Counted from the stretch's first letter, positions 8,616 to 18,352 are shown. The stretch is 64,000 nucleotides of DNA from Flavobacterium akiainvivens (GCF_001278115.1 NZ_LIYD01000005.1:4371974-4435973); one strand, 5' to 3'. Program-made: numbers and translations. The notes: a model not told the origin generated them from the letters alone.

Positions 8616-11600
8616 ATGCGTAAACTTAACAGGGCACTGCTGCTATCCATACCCTTGTACGGATTAAGCCTACAGGCACAGCAATCTACCATTTACACCC
8701 ACCAGCTTAAGGATTTTGACAGGGCCATAACGCTTTATAACGATAAGCAGTACCAGGCCGCGCAAATACTGTTTGAAAAAACAAAGGCTGAAAACCAGGA
8801 TATGGATGTGCAGGCAGACTGCGCTTATTATATTGCCGATTGTGCCATTCACCTGAACCAGAAGAATGCCGATGTGCTTATGGAAGACTTTGTAGAAGAC
8901 TATCCTACAAGCACCAAGAGCAACCAGGCTTATATAGAAGTGGCGGGCTACCATTTTAGCCAGGGCCGCTACAAGCAGGCGTTGGAATGGTATGACAAGG
9001 TAGATGAAAACGGCCTAAGCGGTGCTGACCGCGAGCGCTATAACTTCCAAAAGGGGTATAGCTACTTTAACGCGGGCGATAAAAAGCAGGCCGATAAATA
9101 CCTGGAGCAGGTTAAGGATTCAGAAAAATATGGCAGCCAGGCCAAGTACTACCTGGGCTTTATGGCCTATGAGGGCGATGATTATAAAAAAGCCACCCAG
9201 TATTTTGAGCAGGTTGAAGATAAAGAAAAGTACAGCGAAAAGATGTCTTACTTTCAGGCAGATATGGCTTTTAAGGAAGGGCAGTTTCAGAAAGCGATAG
9301 ACCTGGGTGTGCCGCAGCTGCCAAAAAGCGATGCGAATGAAAAGAGTGAGCTGAGCAAAATCATCGGCGAAAGCTACTTTAACCTGGGTCAGTATGCCAA
9401 GGCTATACCCTACCTTAAAGCCTATCGTGGCGATAAAGGCAAGTGGAGCAACACCGACTTTTATCAGCTGGGGTATGCCTACTACAAAGGCGGCGATTAT
9501 GAAAACGCCATTACCGAGTTTAACAAAATTATAGGCGGTAAAGATGCCATTGCACAAAATGCGTACTACCACCTGGGCGAAAGCTACCTGAAAACCGGCA
9601 AGAAACAGCAGGCGCTCAACGCGTTTAAAAACGCCAGCGAAATGGAGTTTGAAGCCAAAATTCAGGAAGATGCATGGCTTAACTATGCCAAGCTGAGCTA
9701 TGAGATAGGCAACCCGTACCAAAGTACGCCCGAGGTGCTTAATGCCTACATGGAAAAATACCCGGCATCGCCTTACAAGCAGGAGATACAGGGGCTGCTG
9801 ATAGACTCTTACATTACCTCTAAAAACTATAAGGAGGCATTAACCCTGCTGGAGAAAGACAAGAACCCGGCTAACAGGGCGGCTTACCAAAAGGTAACGT
9901 TTTATCGCGGTACAGAGCTGCATCACGACAGCCAGTACCAGGAGGCGCTTGCCATGTTTAAAAAATCGCTTGGCGAACCGCGCGACCCATATTATACTGC
10001 CCGTGCCACATTTTGGAAAGGCGAGGAAGAGTATAACCTTGGGGCGTATAACGAAGCGCTTATAAGCTACAAGCAGTTTGCCGGTATGGCCGAGGCAAAG
10101 AACACGCCGGAGTTTAAAAACATAAACTACAACATAGGCTATGCGTACTTTAACCAAAAGGAGTATGCACAGGCTGCGCAGTATTTTGCCGATTATAACA
10201 AGTCGGCCGCAGCAAAAGGCGATAAGGTGCGCTATAACGATGCCCTGCTTCGCGAAGGCGACAGTAATTTTGCCGGCGGTAAGTACTGGCCTGCTATGGA
10301 GGCTTATAACAAAGCCATAGAGCAAAAAGGTACCGATGCCGATTATGCGTTATTTCAAAAGGCCATAAGCTACGGCTTTGTGCAGCGCCCTGAAAAGAAA
10401 ATTGAAGACCTTACCAAGTTTGTTTCGGCTTACCCTAAATCGCAATATGCTGATGATGCGCTGTTTGAACTGGGTAATACCTACGTTGCCGAAAAGCAGA
10501 ACGACAAGGGCCTTGCTGCTTATGACAGGCTTATAAACGAATACAAAACCAGTACTTACGTTAGCCGTGCCATACTGCGCCAGGGGCTTGTATACTATAA
10601 CGCCAGCCAGGACGAAAAGGCGCTTGCCAAGTTTAAGAAAGTAGTGGCAGAATTCCCGGGTACGCCGGAGGCAGTTGCTGCGGTGGAAACGGCCCGTACT
10701 ATTTACATAGACAGCGGCCGTACTGCCGAATATGCTGCATGGGTTAAAACCCTTACGTTTGTTGACGTGAGCGATGCCGACCTTGATAACGACTCGTTTG
10801 AGGCGGCAGAGAAACAGTACCTGCAAAACAACACCAAGCAGGCCATAAGCACGCTTAACCAGTATTTGGCACAGTTCCCTAACGGGATATCGGCCCTTAA
10901 AGCGCATTTTTACCTGGCACAGAGCTATTATGCCGATGGCCTTGAAGAAAATGCCACACCGCACTATGAGTATGTTATCTCTAAATCAAAAAGCGAGTAT
11001 ACAGAGCAGGCGCTTTCAAGGCTTAGCGAAATATACCTTAAGAAGAAAGACAGCGCCAAATCTATTGCCGTGCTGAAACGCCTTGAAACGGAGGCTGACT
11101 ATCCGCAGAATAAAACCTTCGCGCAAAGCAACCTGATGAAGCTGTATTATGAGAGTCAGGATTTTGCCAATGCGGTAGTATATGCCGATAAGGTGTTGGC
11201 TAATGCCAAGACAGAAGACCGCGTTAAGAGCGATGCCATGATTATTGTGGCACGCAGCGCTATAAAAACCGGTAACGAGGCTAAGGCTCGCGAGTCTTAC
11301 GGCAAGCTGCTGGCTACAGCCAAAGGCGAGCTGGCGGCAGAGGCATTGTATTATGATGCATTGTTTAAAAACAAAGACGGTAAGTTTGAAGCCAGTAATG
11401 CCGCCGTGCAAAAACTGAGCAAAGACTACAGCGGATATAAATACTTCGGGTCGATGGGGCTTGTTGTAATGGCTAAAAACTTCTACGGGCTTAAAGACAG
11501 CTACCAGGCTACTTACATCCTGGAAAGCGTTATTAAAAACTTTACGGCATACCCAGATGTGGTGGCCGAGGCCCAAAAAGAACTTGACCTTATTAAAGGC

Positions 11601-11639
11601 GAGGAAGCCAAGCGCAATTCATCAATCAACAAAAACTAA
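8616..11639 (+). CDS. Large exported tetratricopeptide-repeat protein
   Basis: 1007 residues with a signal peptide (MRKLNRALLLSIPLYGLSLQAQ). Almost the whole mature chain is TPR-like helical repeats, recognisable by recurring patterns such as GYSYFNAGDKKQADKYLEQ, YYLGFMAYEGDDYKKATQYF and GYAYYKGGDYENAITEF, roughly every 34-37 residues. It is probably periplasmic or outer-membrane-associated and acts as a protein-protein scaffold. The next gene, 16 bp downstream, encodes an outer-membrane beta-barrel, so the two likely work together. The repeat architecture resembles YbgF/BamD-type helper proteins, but at about 25 repeats it is much larger. Specific function is unknown. Confidence 0.85.
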   Translation: MRKLNRALLLSIPLYGLSLQAQQSTIYTHQLKDFDRAITLYNDKQYQAAQILFEKTKAENQDMDVQADCAYYIADCAIHLNQKNADVLMEDFVEDYPTSTKSNQAYIEVAGYHFSQGRYKQALEWYDKVDENGLSGADRERYNFQKGYSYFNAGDKKQADKYLEQVKDSEKYGSQAKYYLGFMAYEGDDYKKATQYFEQVEDKEKYSEKMSYFQADMAFKEGQFQKAIDLGVPQLPKSDANEKSELSKIIGESYFNLGQYAKAIPYLKAYRGDKGKWSNTDFYQLGYAYYKGGDYENAITEFNKIIGGKDAIAQNAYYHLGESYLKTGKKQQALNAFKNASEMEFEAKIQEDAWLNYAKLSYEIGNPYQSTPEVLNAYMEKYPASPYKQEIQGLLIDSYITSKNYKEALTLLEKDKNPANRAAYQKVTFYRGTELHHDSQYQEALAMFKKSLGEPRDPYYTARATFWKGEEEYNLGAYNEALISYKQFAGMAEAKNTPEFKNINYNIGYAYFNQKEYAQAAQYFADYNKSAAAKGDKVRYNDALLREGDSNFAGGKYWPAMEAYNKAIEQKGTDADYALFQKAISYGFVQRPEKKIEDLTKFVSAYPKSQYADDALFELGNTYVAEKQNDKGLAAYDRLINEYKTSTYVSRAILRQGLVYYNASQDEKALAKFKKVVAEFPGTPEAVAAVETARTIYIDSGRTAEYAAWVKTLTFVDVSDADLDNDSFEAAEKQYLQNNTKQAISTLNQYLAQFPNGISALKAHFYLAQSYYADGLEENATPHYEYVISKSKSEYTEQALSRLSEIYLKKKDSAKSIAVLKRLETEADYPQNKTFAQSNLMKLYYESQDFANAVVYADKVLANAKTEDRVKSDAMIIVARSAIKTGNEAKARESYGKLLATAKGELAAEALYYDALFKNKDGKFEASNAAVQKLSKDYSGYKYFGSMGLVVMAKNFYGLKDSYQATYILESVIKNFTAYPDVVAEAQKELDLIKGEEAKRNSSINKN

Positions 11640-11655
11640 TACCTGAAAGAAAGCC

Positions 11656-13407
11656 ATGAAGATACACAAGATAGCTATAGTTACTTTTTTTGCGGGCATT
11701 AGCGGTGTTTTTGCCCAAAAGAAAGACGAAGACCTGGGCAGTGAGGTAGTAAATATTGTACAGCCCTACACGCCTTCTGTAAGCGATGCTTACAAGATTA
11801 AGGAAACCCCTGTTATTGAAGAAGACAAGCAGCAGGAAAAGAAACCTATTGAATACAACATATTCTCGTTCCCCGTGGCGAGTACCTTTAGCCCCGCCAA
11901 GGGCAAGGCCGCCGCGGTAGATAAAGAAGCCCGCGAAAAGCTGTTTAACAACTATGCCACACTGGGCATTGGCAACTACGGTACCATAAATGCCGAACTT
12001 TTTGTTACCCAGCCCTTAGAAGACAACCAGTATGTAGGCGGCCTTTTGCGTCACCTATCAAGCCAGGGCGGTATAGACGGTGTGGTGCTTGACGATAACT
12101 ACAGCGTTACCGGCATTGACCTTACCTACGGTGTGCGCGATAAGGAGTTTACCTGGAATGCCGACCTGGGCTACCAGCGCCAGGTTAACAACTGGTATGG
12201 TATTTTTTACCCGGGCGATGCGCTGGGCGAAGGCGTTATAGACTATCCGGCAGGGCAGATACCAAATATTCAGGACCCGAAACAAACCTACAGCACGGCT
12301 TATGTGGGTGGGCGCATTACCACACGCGACGGCTTTTTTCACGATATGGAAATTAAGTACAAGCGTTTTTGGGATGGGTATGACAGCGCCGAGAACCGCT
12401 TTTTTATAACGCCATCGGTAGATATACCTATTAGCGATATGAAAATTAAGTTTGACTTTATTGCCGATTATGTGGGCGGTGAGTTTGGCCGTGACGCTAT
12501 TAACGAATACAGCCACTTTAACCTGGGCGTGCAGCCGTCTTTCCTGTACCAGGATGGCGACCTGAGCGCGCAGTTTGGCGCAGGCCTGTTTTATAATATG
12601 GGTAAAATGAGCGGTGTTAGTGATAATAACTTTTACATTTACCCGCAAATTAAGGTGTCTTATAAAATTGTGGGCGACCTGCTGGGTGCCTATGCCGGTG
12701 CCGAGGGTGGGCTTAAGCAAAACTCGTATGCTGATTTTGTAGACGATAACCCGTTTGTTATGCCGGCGCTTTACATATTGCCTACCGATAATAAGTATGA
12801 CATTTATGTGGGCCTTAAGGGCAAAATTGCCAACCCGGTTTCGTTTAACCTGCGTGCGGGCTATAAGAACGAGGGCGACCATGCTTTCTTTGGCACCTCA
12901 TGGCTGGAAAACTATACCCTGCCTGATTTTTCGGGCGTAGACCCGTATTTGTTTGGTAACTCATTTTACCTTGTGTATGGCGACCTTAAAACCTTTAGCT
13001 TTAGCGGAGACCTTAAGGCCGATTTTAGCAAAACGGTGCGTTTTGGCATTAATGCTACCTACAACAGCTACACCACCAACTTTGATAAAGCCTGGAACCT
13101 GCCGCAAATTACCGCAGGGGCTAATATAGATGTAGATATTACAGAGAAATGGTTTGCCGGTGCCAACCTCTTTTTTGTGGGCGAGAGGGATAACTTTGTT
13201 ACCACTCTTGACGGTACGCCTCCGTACAGCGTAAAACTTGACAGCTATTTTGACCTGAATGCCAATGTGGGTTACAAGTATAACGAGCGCCTTACGGGCT
13301 TCCTTAAGCTGAATAACATTACGGGCCAGAACTATGAGAAGTGGTACAACTTCCCGGTACAGGGTTTCCAGTTTATGCTGGGCGCTTCTTACAAGTTTAA
13401 CTTCTAA
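11656..13407 (+). CDS. Outer-membrane beta-barrel protein (TonB-receptor-like annotation likely)
   Basis: 583 residues with signal peptide MKIHKIAIVTFFAGISGVFA. After a Lys/Glu-rich linker (about residues 45-100) the chain is a run of amphipathic beta strands with alternating aromatic residues and turns, ending in FQFMLGASYKFNF. The C-terminal Phe is typical of barrels inserted by Bam. No plug domain or TonB box is evident, so I would call it a barrel rather than a true TonB-dependent receptor, although relatives are often annotated as such. It is co-transcribed with the TPR gene 16 bp upstream. A hairpin terminator follows at 13449. Confidence 0.8.
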   Translation: MKIHKIAIVTFFAGISGVFAQKKDEDLGSEVVNIVQPYTPSVSDAYKIKETPVIEEDKQQEKKPIEYNIFSFPVASTFSPAKGKAAAVDKEAREKLFNNYATLGIGNYGTINAELFVTQPLEDNQYVGGLLRHLSSQGGIDGVVLDDNYSVTGIDLTYGVRDKEFTWNADLGYQRQVNNWYGIFYPGDALGEGVIDYPAGQIPNIQDPKQTYSTAYVGGRITTRDGFFHDMEIKYKRFWDGYDSAENRFFITPSVDIPISDMKIKFDFIADYVGGEFGRDAINEYSHFNLGVQPSFLYQDGDLSAQFGAGLFYNMGKMSGVSDNNFYIYPQIKVSYKIVGDLLGAYAGAEGGLKQNSYADFVDDNPFVMPALYILPTDNKYDIYVGLKGKIANPVSFNLRAGYKNEGDHAFFGTSWLENYTLPDFSGVDPYLFGNSFYLVYGDLKTFSFSGDLKADFSKTVRFGINATYNSYTTNFDKAWNLPQITAGANIDVDITEKWFAGANLFFVGERDNFVTTLDGTPPYSVKLDSYFDLNANVGYKYNERLTGFLKLNNITGQNYEKWYNFPVQGFQFMLGASYKFNF

Positions 13408-13448
13408 AGCCCCAACCCCCAAGGGGAGGAGCTACACTCAAAAGATAT

Positions 13449-13474
13449 AACCGGCGGGCAACTGCCGGTTTTTT
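13449..13474 (+). terminator. Hairpin terminator after the beta-barrel gene
   Basis: Stem AACCGGC/GCCGGTT with an 8-nt loop, followed by TTTT. It ends only 4 bp before the ATG at 13479, so it may also act on the leader of that gene. Confidence 0.75.
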
Positions 13475-13478
13475 ATAT

Positions 13479-14372
13479 ATGTACAGATTTATAGTATACC
13501 CCGTTTTACTGCTAATGCCGTTGTTTTGCTTTTCGCAGGCCGACAGCGCTTATGTGGCGCCATACCCTCAAAAGTTTATGGCAACCGGCTTCGTGGCCAA
13601 TAACCTGCTGATGCTAACGCACGGCGAAAAGGAATACAGCCCAAACAGCCCGCTTATTGTGGGGGCAGGCTTTTCAATTAAAAATACTATTGTAAGTGTG
13701 CGGTTCAGCCAGGGCGTGGCCAACCTGCAAGGGAGTGAATATGGCAAAACCCGTATAACCGATTTTCAGCTGCACAACTACGGGCGAAAGTTTATAACCG
13801 ATGTGTTTATACAAAATTACCGGGGTTTTTATAACGAGGGTTCGGCTATAACACTGTACCCTGATTTGCGCATACGCCAAATAGGTGCCGAGGGTAGCTA
13901 CCTGTTTAACGGCGGGCAGTTTTCGGCGAAGGCCGCATTTGAACAGCGCGAACGCCAGTTGCTCTCGGCCGGCAGCTGGGTGTTGGGCGGTGGCGTGTAC
14001 CTGTTGCGGCTGGAATCAGGTGCCGCCGAACCGTTTATTGAAGGCGGGCGTATAGACAATTTGCAGTTTGGCGCTAACGGCGGCTATGCCTATTCGTGGG
14101 TGGTAAATGAGCACTGGCAGCTTTCGGGCATTGCCACGGCAGGGCTTAGCCTGGGGCACGACCTGGGTTCGGGCGATGGCGCATCCTTAAAAGTATACCC
14201 CACAGCACTGGCCAGGGGTGCGGCTTCTTACAGTAAAAACAACTGGGCGGTGGCCTTTACCACAATCATAAACAACAGGCTGCTGTACGCATCTGGAGAT
14301 GAAGATTATACCATTACCTCAATAGGGTTTCAGCTGAGCTATGTAAGGCATTTTGACAGGCTTTTTAAGTAA
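13479..14372 (+). CDS. DUF4421-like exported protein, beta-barrel-like
   Basis: 297 residues with a signal peptide (MYRFIVYPVLLLMPLFCFSQ). The mature protein shows repeated beta strands and motifs I recall from DUF4421: YPQKFMATGFVANNLLM, GAGFSIKNTIVSVRFSQG, DFQLHNYGRKFITDVFIQNY then RGFYNE, and LYPDLRIRQIGAEGSYLFN. It ends with a strand (TSIGFQLSYVRHF). It is probably an outer-membrane barrel of unknown role. The ATG is 4 bp after a terminator hairpin, so no normal leader fits. Either the promoter overlaps the hairpin or a later start is used, but the signal peptide supports this one. Confidence 0.75.
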   Translation: MYRFIVYPVLLLMPLFCFSQADSAYVAPYPQKFMATGFVANNLLMLTHGEKEYSPNSPLIVGAGFSIKNTIVSVRFSQGVANLQGSEYGKTRITDFQLHNYGRKFITDVFIQNYRGFYNEGSAITLYPDLRIRQIGAEGSYLFNGGQFSAKAAFEQRERQLLSAGSWVLGGGVYLLRLESGAAEPFIEGGRIDNLQFGANGGYAYSWVVNEHWQLSGIATAGLSLGHDLGSGDGASLKVYPTALARGAASYSKNNWAVAFTTIINNRLLYASGDEDYTITSIGFQLSYVRHFDRLFK

Positions 14373-14407
14373 AAGATATTCGCTATATTAGCGTTAAACA
14401 ATCTCCT

Positions 14408-14908
14408 ATGCTCAGCCAATTATCCATTTTTAAGCAATACCCTTTTTCTGAATATGAAGAAAACGGGTTTGATAGTGCGCATGCACAATACTGCTATTCG
14501 CTAAACCCGTATTCGCAGGATCATTATTATATTCCGGCTGCCGAAAGCTTTGTTGCGTCTTACTCTTTTGTGCAGCGGGGGGGTATGGATTTTGAGGCAT
14601 ATCATAAATATGAACAGCTTTACGTTACGGCCTTTGCTGAGGTGTTCGGTACGTTTGATATTATTGGGGTAAAAGATGCCAAAGAGGTGCTTTACAACGG
14701 CTATGCTGCTTTTGAGGCCGATTTGCTAAAGGCTTTGCGTGAAGACCATAGCTACGCTTTTGTTGTTAATAGCCTGGGCCTGGTTATAGATTGCAATTTT
14801 GACCTGATTGTGGCGGTGTTTGGGTATACGGCTTATAACGAAAGGGTGGGGGAGCTGCTGGATATTTTCAGGAAGCATGGGTTGTTTGTAACAGATTTGA
14901 AAGAGTGA
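14408..14908 (+). CDS. Hypothetical cytoplasmic protein
   Basis: 166 residues, no signal peptide or membrane segment, acidic and rich in aromatic residues (DSAHAQYCYSLNPYSQDHYY). I recognise no family. Codon use looks like that of its neighbours. It sits 35 bp after the DUF4421 gene and before a long repeat. Small acidic single-domain proteins like this are often orphan immunity or SMI1/SUKH-type proteins, but I see no diagnostic motif, so that is only a possibility. Confidence 0.65.
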   Translation: MLSQLSIFKQYPFSEYEENGFDSAHAQYCYSLNPYSQDHYYIPAAESFVASYSFVQRGGMDFEAYHKYEQLYVTAFAEVFGTFDIIGVKDAKEVLYNGYAAFEADLLKALREDHSYAFVVNSLGLVIDCNFDLIVAVFGYTAYNERVGELLDIFRKHGLFVTDLKE

Positions 14909-14926
14909 TAGGGAGGTGTTTTTTTA

Positions 14927-15258
14927 ACCACAACGAACACAACGATTTTTCACAAAGGGCACAAGATGTAGCTACTTTAAAGTTCACCAGGCTTTGTGTT
15001 CTTAGTGTAAAACCTTTGTGGCCTTGGTGTCAAAAAAATAAATACTATTTGTTCTCAAAGTTGGAGTGGATTTTTAACCACAACGAACACAAAGTTTTTC
15101 ACAAAGGGCACAAAGATTTTGTCATGACACGTACTCATAAATTTTTAAACACAAAGACACAAAGGCCACAAAGAAAAAAGCATAAGCTTTTACAAAGCTT
15201 TTATGGGCTATAAAGCATAATTATGTAGCTTGCTTTGTGGCCTTTGTGTCTTTGTGTT
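14927..15258. repeat. Complex palindromic repeat with iterated CACAAAG words
   Basis: The 400 bp gap after the preceding gene is filled by repeats. A direct repeat starts at 14927 and 15073 (TTAACCACAACGAACACAA, followed in both by CACAAAGGGCACAA). A perfect 26-bp inverted repeat of CACAAAGA/CACAAAGG words lies at 15148-15173 and 15233-15258. In between are imperfect complementary segments around 14990-15035. No protein-coding signal is convincing; a 102-codon open frame (14905-15213) encodes only the repeat words. The element looks like a flavobacterial dispersed intergenic repeat. Confidence 0.85.
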
Positions 15259-15305
15259 AAAAAAATGATGGGCTTTAACCAAGTAATCTTTAAACTAACT
15301 ATGAA

Positions 15306-15662
15306 ATGGAAAATACTTCGCAATACCTGCCGCTGTGGCTTATTACCGCTGATATACATGCACAGGACGGGCTGGACTTTAATGAGCTGGTAGAAACCCC
15401 GCAGGACGGCGATCGCTACATTGGGGCATGGGCCAATATTCTTGTGGAGGCTGCTGATATTGAGGTGGCACTGGCGGTGCTTAATGCCGGGCTTGCCGAA
15501 AAAGGCTTTGCACTAAAACGCATAGGGAGGATTGAAAATTTTGATTTTTTAATGGATGATGAAGAAGTAAAACCGGACATGGTGTACCAGGCAGAATGGC
15601 TGCTATCATCAGAATATGTGCTGCTTATTTGCGACCCTGTTTATCCGTATAGCGAAGACTGA
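15306..15662 (+). CDS. Hypothetical small acidic protein
   Basis: 118 residues without export signal. It is strongly acidic (NELVETPQDGD, DFLMDDEEVKPD). No family recognised. It ends 1 bp before the ATG of the next gene, so the two are translationally linked. It follows the CACAAAG repeat region. Confidence 0.62.
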   Translation: MENTSQYLPLWLITADIHAQDGLDFNELVETPQDGDRYIGAWANILVEAADIEVALAVLNAGLAEKGFALKRIGRIENFDFLMDDEEVKPDMVYQAEWLLSSEYVLLICDPVYPYSED

Positions 15663-15663
15663 T

Positions 15664-16539
15664 ATGAAATACATCTTTTTACTCCTTACCCTTATAAGTA
15701 TAGGCAGCGCTGCGCAGGACACGCTTTCTTATGACGAAGTGGCCGTTGAAATGTCGGGAAATGTGAAAACCATTTTGCACAACGGAAAAAAGTTTACCGG
15801 CTGGCTGGCGTGGCAGGCTGATAGCCTTAATTGTATTGAAACCGTTGCACAAGGGGCAATTACGGGTAAAGAGTGTACTAAAAATGTTTATTATAAGCCA
15901 GAAATATGGGAGTTAAAACCCCACACTGCCACCTACAGGCACATTACATCGCCCACGGTAAAGAACAGTGCCCTGGTTAAAGAAGTTACTAAAGAACCCA
16001 TAGGCCGGGAATGTGAAAATTGCGATACAGGATTTGTAACACAGGTAAATTATACGTTGGCCCGTAAACCCTATACCGGTTTTTCTACGGGTAAAGACAG
16101 CCTGTATTTTTATGATAACGGTACGCTTAAGTATGTTAAAACCTTTTGGGATAAGACACAGGTAAAGGAGTATACAGAGCTGTCTGACTTTGGCAGGCAC
16201 GGGCGTTATGAACTGTACAGCCGCAGTGGAGAGTTAAAGCTGGAAGGCTGGTATTATTATGGTGCAAAACACGGCCCGTGGTTAGACCGAACAACAAAAT
16301 ATAGCCTTGTAGAGGGCAGTTACCATTATGGTAAGAAAACCAACCTGTGGTGCTATTACAAAGGTGACAAACAGGTATTGTGTGAGTTTTACAGCAGTGA
16401 TAAACTGCTTTATTATTATACCCTTGAGTATTTTGAAGATAAGGTTGTTGTGCTGCGGTATGAAAAGGGGATACCCGTATCTGAAGAAACCTATAAAAAC
16501 GGCCATTTAGATGAATACAGGCGGCTTGGCGGGCAATAG
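15664..16539 (+). CDS. Secreted YwqK/MORN-repeat-like protein
   Basis: 291 residues from ATG 15664, chosen because it gives a clean signal peptide (MKYIFLLLTLISIGSAAQ); the same frame is open further upstream from 15616 but that part overlaps the preceding gene. The C-terminal half has repeats of about 22 residues of the MORN/YwqK kind: GRYELYSRSGELKLEGWYYY, GAKHGPWLDRTTKYSLVEGS, YHYGKKTNLWCYYKGDK. YwqK-family proteins are often annotated as antitoxins by homology, but an exported one more likely has a cell-envelope role. Its 3' end abuts the convergent gene at 16540. Confidence 0.7.
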   Translation: MKYIFLLLTLISIGSAAQDTLSYDEVAVEMSGNVKTILHNGKKFTGWLAWQADSLNCIETVAQGAITGKECTKNVYYKPEIWELKPHTATYRHITSPTVKNSALVKEVTKEPIGRECENCDTGFVTQVNYTLARKPYTGFSTGKDSLYFYDNGTLKYVKTFWDKTQVKEYTELSDFGRHGRYELYSRSGELKLEGWYYYGAKHGPWLDRTTKYSLVEGSYHYGKKTNLWCYYKGDKQVLCEFYSSDKLLYYYTLEYFEDKVVVLRYEKGIPVSEETYKNGHLDEYRRLGGQ

Positions 16540-17259
16540 TTATTTGGGTTTTAAAGCGGCCTCGCGCTGTTGTATTGCCTCATAGTTTTGCCTGCGCAGG
16601 GCATAGCGCCGGTCTTCTTTTTTAGACTCAGTTTTGGTGAGTATCTTTATACCGGCAACGCCGCAGCCCACCCTATAATAGCGAAAAGGCCTTAACTCAT
16701 ACACGGGTTTGGTAAGGTTGTAGAAGTTGCCAATTTCTTCAAAACGCTCTACAAACAGGGCAATGGTTTGCGCTTCGGTAAAGTTATGGCTTGCTGGCGA
16801 CCAGTAATTTTTATAAGTATAACTGCCGTTGTGTTTTTCTTCGATGGTATAGCCAGTGCCGTCAAAACCATCAGGCCAGCCTTTAATAAGATTATCTGTA
16901 GGTATTTGGCGTATGTTAGTGCTGTCAACAAGCGCTATGAGGCTTTTAACCGTTACAGAATCTACAGTATATGTCATACCGAAGGTTTCTTCAGGTTTAT
17001 TACTGTTTATGATGTAGGTTTTGGCCCATCCATAATATTTGCCCTGGTTTTTGTACAGTACAACCGAGTTGAAGCACCATGTCAGGCGAAATGTGTAGTC
17101 GGCAAGGCTGAGTTCAACAGGCTCGAACCCAAATATGTCTGCTTGAGACCTGTTCCATTCATAAAGTTTGTGGTCAGACCCAAAACCAAAGGTAAATTGA
17201 GCTGCATCTTGTGCCTGCATTTTGGCAAAAATAAGAAAGCAGAGGAGGAGGATTTTCAT
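16540..17259 (-). CDS. Exported hypothetical protein
   Basis: 239 residues with a short signal peptide (MKILLLCFLIFAKMQAQ). The mature part has no motif I recognise. It contains a predicted mixed alpha/beta region and a charged C-terminal helix (TKTESKKEDRRYALRRQNYE). The N-terminal signal ending in QAQ is typical of Flavobacterium. The gene is convergent with the YwqK-like gene and shares no spacer with it. Confidence 0.6.
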   Translation of the reverse strand: MKILLLCFLIFAKMQAQDAAQFTFGFGSDHKLYEWNRSQADIFGFEPVELSLADYTFRLTWCFNSVVLYKNQGKYYGWAKTYIINSNKPEETFGMTYTVDSVTVKSLIALVDSTNIRQIPTDNLIKGWPDGFDGTGYTIEEKHNGSYTYKNYWSPASHNFTEAQTIALFVERFEEIGNFYNLTKPVYELRPFRYYRVGCGVAGIKILTKTESKKEDRRYALRRQNYEAIQQREAALKPK

Positions 17260-17434
17260 AAAGGTAAATTACACAAATCTCATCTCTCATCAAAAAAAAT
17301 ATTTTAAATTTTAAATGATGAATTTTAAATTCGGGAAGCTAAACTTTATGACTTTTAAACTTTCGACTTTCAAACTGAATATTGAACTCCAAAAGTGAAA
17401 AATTAACGTTAAATTCAAGTTAAAATGTAAGAAA

Positions 17435-18352
17435 TTACTCTACTCTCAATAACCTGCTCTCAGACGATTTTTTGCCATATTCAAATGTGAAGTCAATACG
17501 GCCCAAATTTAGCCCGTAGCAACCTACCTGGTTGATCATAACTTCCTGTCCGTCAAGGTTTTTTTCTATGTGTGGCTTGGGTAAAAAGGTGTGTGTATGC
17601 CCACCAATGATGAGGTCGATGTTTTTAGTGTTTTTGGCTAAAAGTATATCGCTAACCCTTTGATTATCATTCTTGTAATCGAATCCTATGTGCGAAAGGC
17701 AGATGACCAGGTCGCATTTTTTGTCTTCTTTCAGGGTACGGCTCATGTCCTGAGCTACCTCAATGGGGTTGTGGTAAATGGTTTCTTTGTATAACTTTTT
17801 GTCAACCAATCCGTTAAGTTCTATTCCCAGTCCGAACACGCCTATTTTAAGGCCACGTTTGGTAAAGATCTTATAGGGCTCTACAATGCCGTTAAGCACG
17901 GTGTTTTTAAAATCGTAATTAGCTGATACAAAAGGGAATGAGGCGTGGGGCAGCTGTGCCAGGAAGCCATCTATGCCGTTATCGAAGTCGTGGTTGCCCA
18001 TGGTGGCAATGTCGTACTTCATCATGCTCATCAGCCTGAATTCCAGCTCTCCACCATAATAATTGAAGTAGGGGGTACCCTGAAAAACGTCGCCGGCATC
18101 GAGCAGGAGTACACCGTCTTCGCCCTGTTCATGCCTGATTTGCTCAATCAGGGTTGCCCTGCGGGCAGCGCCGCCCATATTGGGGTTGCGGGCATCATCT
18201 GCCGGAAAGGGGTCTATATGGCTGTGTACATCGTTAGTATGCAGTATGGTAATGGTTTGTTTTTCAGGTGCTTTAAAGCTCTGAAGGCTCATTCCGCCCA
18301 TAATAAGGGCACTTCCCGCTGCTGATTTGGTTATAAAATCCCTTCTTTTCAT
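17435..18352 (-). CDS. Exported 5'-nucleotidase-type metallophosphoesterase (N-terminal half of an UshA-like enzyme)
   Basis: 305 residues. It begins with a Tat-like signal (MKRRDFITKSAAGSALIMGG). The calcineurin-like phosphoesterase motifs are in order: ILHTNDVHSHI (DxH), LLLDAGDVFQGTP (GDxx), TMGNHDFDNG (GNHD), CLSHIGFD and LIIGGHTHTF (GHxH). These ligate a two-metal centre. In most bacteria this domain is fused to a C-terminal substrate-binding domain, which here is the separate gene upstream (18352-19143). Stop and start overlap as TAATG, so the two are translationally coupled and presumably form one periplasmic enzyme. Confidence 0.9.
   Translation of the reverse strand: MKRRDFITKSAAGSALIMGGMSLQSFKAPEKQTITILHTNDVHSHIDPFPADDARNPNMGGAARRATLIEQIRHEQGEDGVLLLDAGDVFQGTPYFNYYGGELEFRLMSMMKYDIATMGNHDFDNGIDGFLAQLPHASFPFVSANYDFKNTVLNGIVEPYKIFTKRGLKIGVFGLGIELNGLVDKKLYKETIYHNPIEVAQDMSRTLKEDKKCDLVICLSHIGFDYKNDNQRVSDILLAKNTKNIDLIIGGHTHTFLPKPHIEKNLDGQEVMINQVGCYGLNLGRIDFTFEYGKKSSESRLLRVE

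Noticed and set aside
14905..15213. 102-codon open frame (MIGRCFFNHNEHNDF...)
   Set aside because: It is made of translated CACAAAG/ACAACGAACA repeat words (HNEHK, TKTQRPQRK), has no homologous look, and lies inside the palindromic repeat.
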